From positions 124,001 through 188,000 of the forward strand of contig NZ_SJSK01000005.1 in NCBI RefSeq assembly GCF_004331645.1: 64,000 nt of DNA, read 5' to 3'. A model generated the notes under the pieces. It was not told the origin of the DNA, made no database searches, and worked only from the letters and a program-made list of their open reading frames with translations. The stretch comes from Pedobacter frigiditerrae (GTDB lineage: Bacteria; Bacteroidota; Bacteroidia; Sphingobacteriales; Sphingobacteriaceae). Shown here in pieces: positions 62,561 through 64,000 of this stretch; within the stretch, counting starts at the first letter, position 1; every line of letters starts with the position of its first letter. The position numbers were made by a program, and so were the translations under genes.

Positions 62561-63564
62561 AAAGAACCTCTTTTAATTAATTTGAATGGATTTTTAATTC
62601 TTTTAAAATTTTTATTTAAGATTAGGTTTCCAGCGGTTGCCCCCATCTGCTCCCAGTCGGTGGTTATTACGGTTATGTCTAATAATTCCTTTAAAACTGT
62701 CTCATTAAAGGATATGACCCCAATATCCTCTCCTAATTTAAGATTTGATATTTTGATCAATTTGAGTAGTTCTGCAAGGTCTGCCTCTTTGGTAACAATA
62801 AAAAACGTGCCCTTCTTTATTAACTCCATTTCAGCTTCATGGGCGATACGGAATGTTTTTCCATTTTCCTTACAGTAACTTTTAGCTCCTAAAATCACTT
62901 CACTTGGATGATTACTCCATCCAGGAAAAATCAGCACTCCCTTTTTATATTTTTGAAGTAAATCTTCAGCACCATTTAACGCATTGAATATATCTTTCTC
63001 AAAATCCTGATAAACCGCCATGATTTCATCATCAAGTTGAGGCAAATCCTTATCCAGGAGCAGCAGTTTATCGTGGGGAATCAATCTGAATGTTTGCAGG
63101 TATTCTTCCTCATCAGCTCCATTAAAAAAATGAGGCATGATGACATAATAATCATATTTACCCAAACTTTCGTTGATGATGCTTTTGAAAACCGATGGGT
63201 CATAGTGATGGATTTTAAGATCAACCTGTGCCTCTTTTTCTAAGGCATGCTTAAAACTGTAATAGATATACTTTTTATAGGAACTTAACTTGTTAAGCAC
63301 CATTAAGATTTTTAGGCAATTATCTCTCTTACAGACAAAATACCCCTTTCCTTCCGTATAGGAAATATATCCCTCCTTTTTTAATTGACGGTAGGCCCTT
63401 GAAATCGTGACAAAGGAAATCTCATTGCTTTCACTCAGTGCTGTTACAGATGGCAATCTACTTCTTCCCTTCAGGTCCCCAAAATCTATCTCTTCCTTTA
63501 AAGACCGGGTGATCTGCTTATAAATGGGTGTTTCAAGATTGGCATCAAATTTCAGCTTCAACAT
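62557..63564 (-). CDS. GntR family regulator with periplasmic-binding-like ligand domain
   Basis: A 335-residue regulator. A winged-helix GntR domain is at about 1-75 (ETPIYKQITRSLKEEIDFGD, RLPSVTALSESNEISFVTIS, RAYRQLKKEGYI). A sugar-binding, LacI-like domain follows (about 90-335, ILMVLNKLSSYKKYIYYSF, YYVIMPHFF, GVISFNETVLKELLDITVIT). Such GntR-PBP hybrids control sugar genes in Bacteroidota, often for rhamnose or xylose. It lies 2 nt downstream of the GH78 stop and 4 nt overlapping SGNH, so it is part of the enzyme operon it may control. Its operator cannot be seen because the promoter is outside the window. Confidence 0.92.
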   Translation of the reverse strand: MLKLKFDANLETPIYKQITRSLKEEIDFGDLKGRSRLPSVTALSESNEISFVTISRAYRQLKKEGYISYTEGKGYFVCKRDNCLKILMVLNKLSSYKKYIYYSFKHALEKEAQVDLKIHHYDPSVFKSIINESLGKYDYYVIMPHFFNGADEEEYLQTFRLIPHDKLLLLDKDLPQLDDEIMAVYQDFEKDIFNALNGAEDLLQKYKKGVLIFPGWSNHPSEVILGAKSYCKENGKTFRIAHEAEMELIKKGTFFIVTKEADLAELLKLIKISNLKLGEDIGVISFNETVLKELLDITVITTDWEQMGATAGNLILNKNFKRIKNPFKLIKRGSL

Positions 63565-63566
63565 GG

Positions 63567-64000
63567 CTAGATTTTTAGGTTGATGGTATAATTACCACTG
63601 TTTATGTTCAGGGCCTTTTGTGAATTATTGCTCATTTTGACTCCGTTGATCTTAATTTCTTTATAAAATGGTAAAACTACACTTGCCGAGGAATTTGCAG
63701 GAATAGAAATCTTTAAGGTAACCTCACTTCCGTCCCTTGCCCATGAAGAGGTGACCTCACCCTTTATGGTTTCAATTTTAGCACTGACTTCATTTAACCC
63801 GATAGATGGAAAAAATGGTTTAATGATAATTTCTTCATAGCCAGGCGCATCTACATTGGTTCTTATCCCAGCTAAGGACCTGTAGAACCAGGCGTCGATG
63901 CTACCAAACATCACATGATTGTGAGAGCCGCTACCATTCCACCATTCAGGAAAGGTGTTTCTCCCTTTTAGCATCTCATCAAATCCGGGATAACCTTTTG
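63567..64000 (-). CDS. Alpha-L-rhamnosidase, glycoside hydrolase family 78, C-terminal part (cut by window)
   Basis: The frame is open to the window edge and ends at 63567; about 144 residues are visible. Its start GYPGFDEMLKGRNTFPEWWN, then GSGSHNHVMFGSIDAWFYRS, is the C-terminal signature of GH78 and matches the same region of the complete GH78 here (SQNHIMFGDVDAWFYRDLAG). The end is the C-terminal beta-sandwich (SASVVLPFYKEIKINGV). This is the second rhamnosidase of the window. It is diverged from the first, so the two probably differ in linkage preference. It is the nearest upstream gene to GntR, only 2 nt away. Confidence 0.9.
   Translation of the reverse strand, partial: KGYPGFDEMLKGRNTFPEWWNGSGSHNHVMFGSIDAWFYRSLAGIRTNVDAPGYEEIIIKPFFPSIGLNEVSAKIETIKGEVTSSWARDGSEVTLKISIPANSSASVVLPFYKEIKINGVKMSNNSQKALNINSGNYTINLKI

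Noticed and set aside
1..64000. CRISPR array, tRNA or rRNA genes
   Set aside because: No regularly spaced direct repeats and no tRNA or rRNA signature sequences were seen in any intergenic region.

Overview
The window looks like a chromosome segment of a Bacteroidota bacterium, most likely Sphingobacteriaceae (Pedobacter-like). The reasons are CTnDOT-style tra genes, a SusC/SusD pair, a type IX secretion (T9SS) C-terminal signal, TAnnTTTG -7 boxes and mostly weak ribosome binding sites. This placement is inferred from gene content only.

Left part (1-11.8 kb, minus strand): a fragment of an integrative conjugative element. In transcription order it carries a conserved membrane protein, traE, traF, traG, a small lipoprotein, three tandem TraI/TerB-like secreted proteins, traJ, traK, a TraL-position protein, traM and a hypothetical gene cut by the window edge. 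traE is split by a complete 1,905-nt group II intron (9058-10962) with its own reverse transcriptase. Removing it restores an in-frame 125-residue TraE. No integrase, relaxase or attachment site is in the window.

Junction (11.8-15.4 kb): a plus-strand SH3 + metallo-beta-lactamase-fold (ComEC-like) gene, a non-coding stretch with a 31-nt near-perfect palindrome, and a LacI-type regulator.

Right part (15.4-64 kb): a very large polysaccharide utilization locus (PUL), almost all on the minus strand. It encodes GH3 x2, GH78 x2 (one cut), GH29 x2, GH2, GH43, GH88, GH92, GH97, a sulfatase, two esterases, an SGNH hydrolase, and several proteins of lyase folds: two heparin-lyase-I-like lipoproteins, an alginate-lyase-domain protein with CBM6 and T9SS tag, a heparinase II/III-like enzyme and a beta-helix protein. 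It also has SusC, SusD, a DUF5017 lipoprotein, a three-FAS1 lipoprotein, a FucP-type transporter and a ROK kinase. A LacI-type and a GntR-type regulator sit at the right end.

Five copies of a LacI-like operator, CTAAAyCGrTTTAG with one end mismatch in two copies, sit one each in front of five transcription units. Two abut an exact TAnnTTTG box and one abuts a one-mismatch box. The largest unit, from the FAS1 gene to GH43, has 15 closely spaced genes over about 25 kb. The likely substrate is an acidic, branched, probably acylated and sulfated heteropolysaccharide with uronic acid, L-rhamnose, L-fucose and other neutral sugars. Outer-membrane lipoproteins and SusCD would capture and cut it, lyases would give unsaturated uronides for GH88, periplasmic GHs would release monosaccharides, and the MFS transporter and ROK kinase would take some of these into metabolism.
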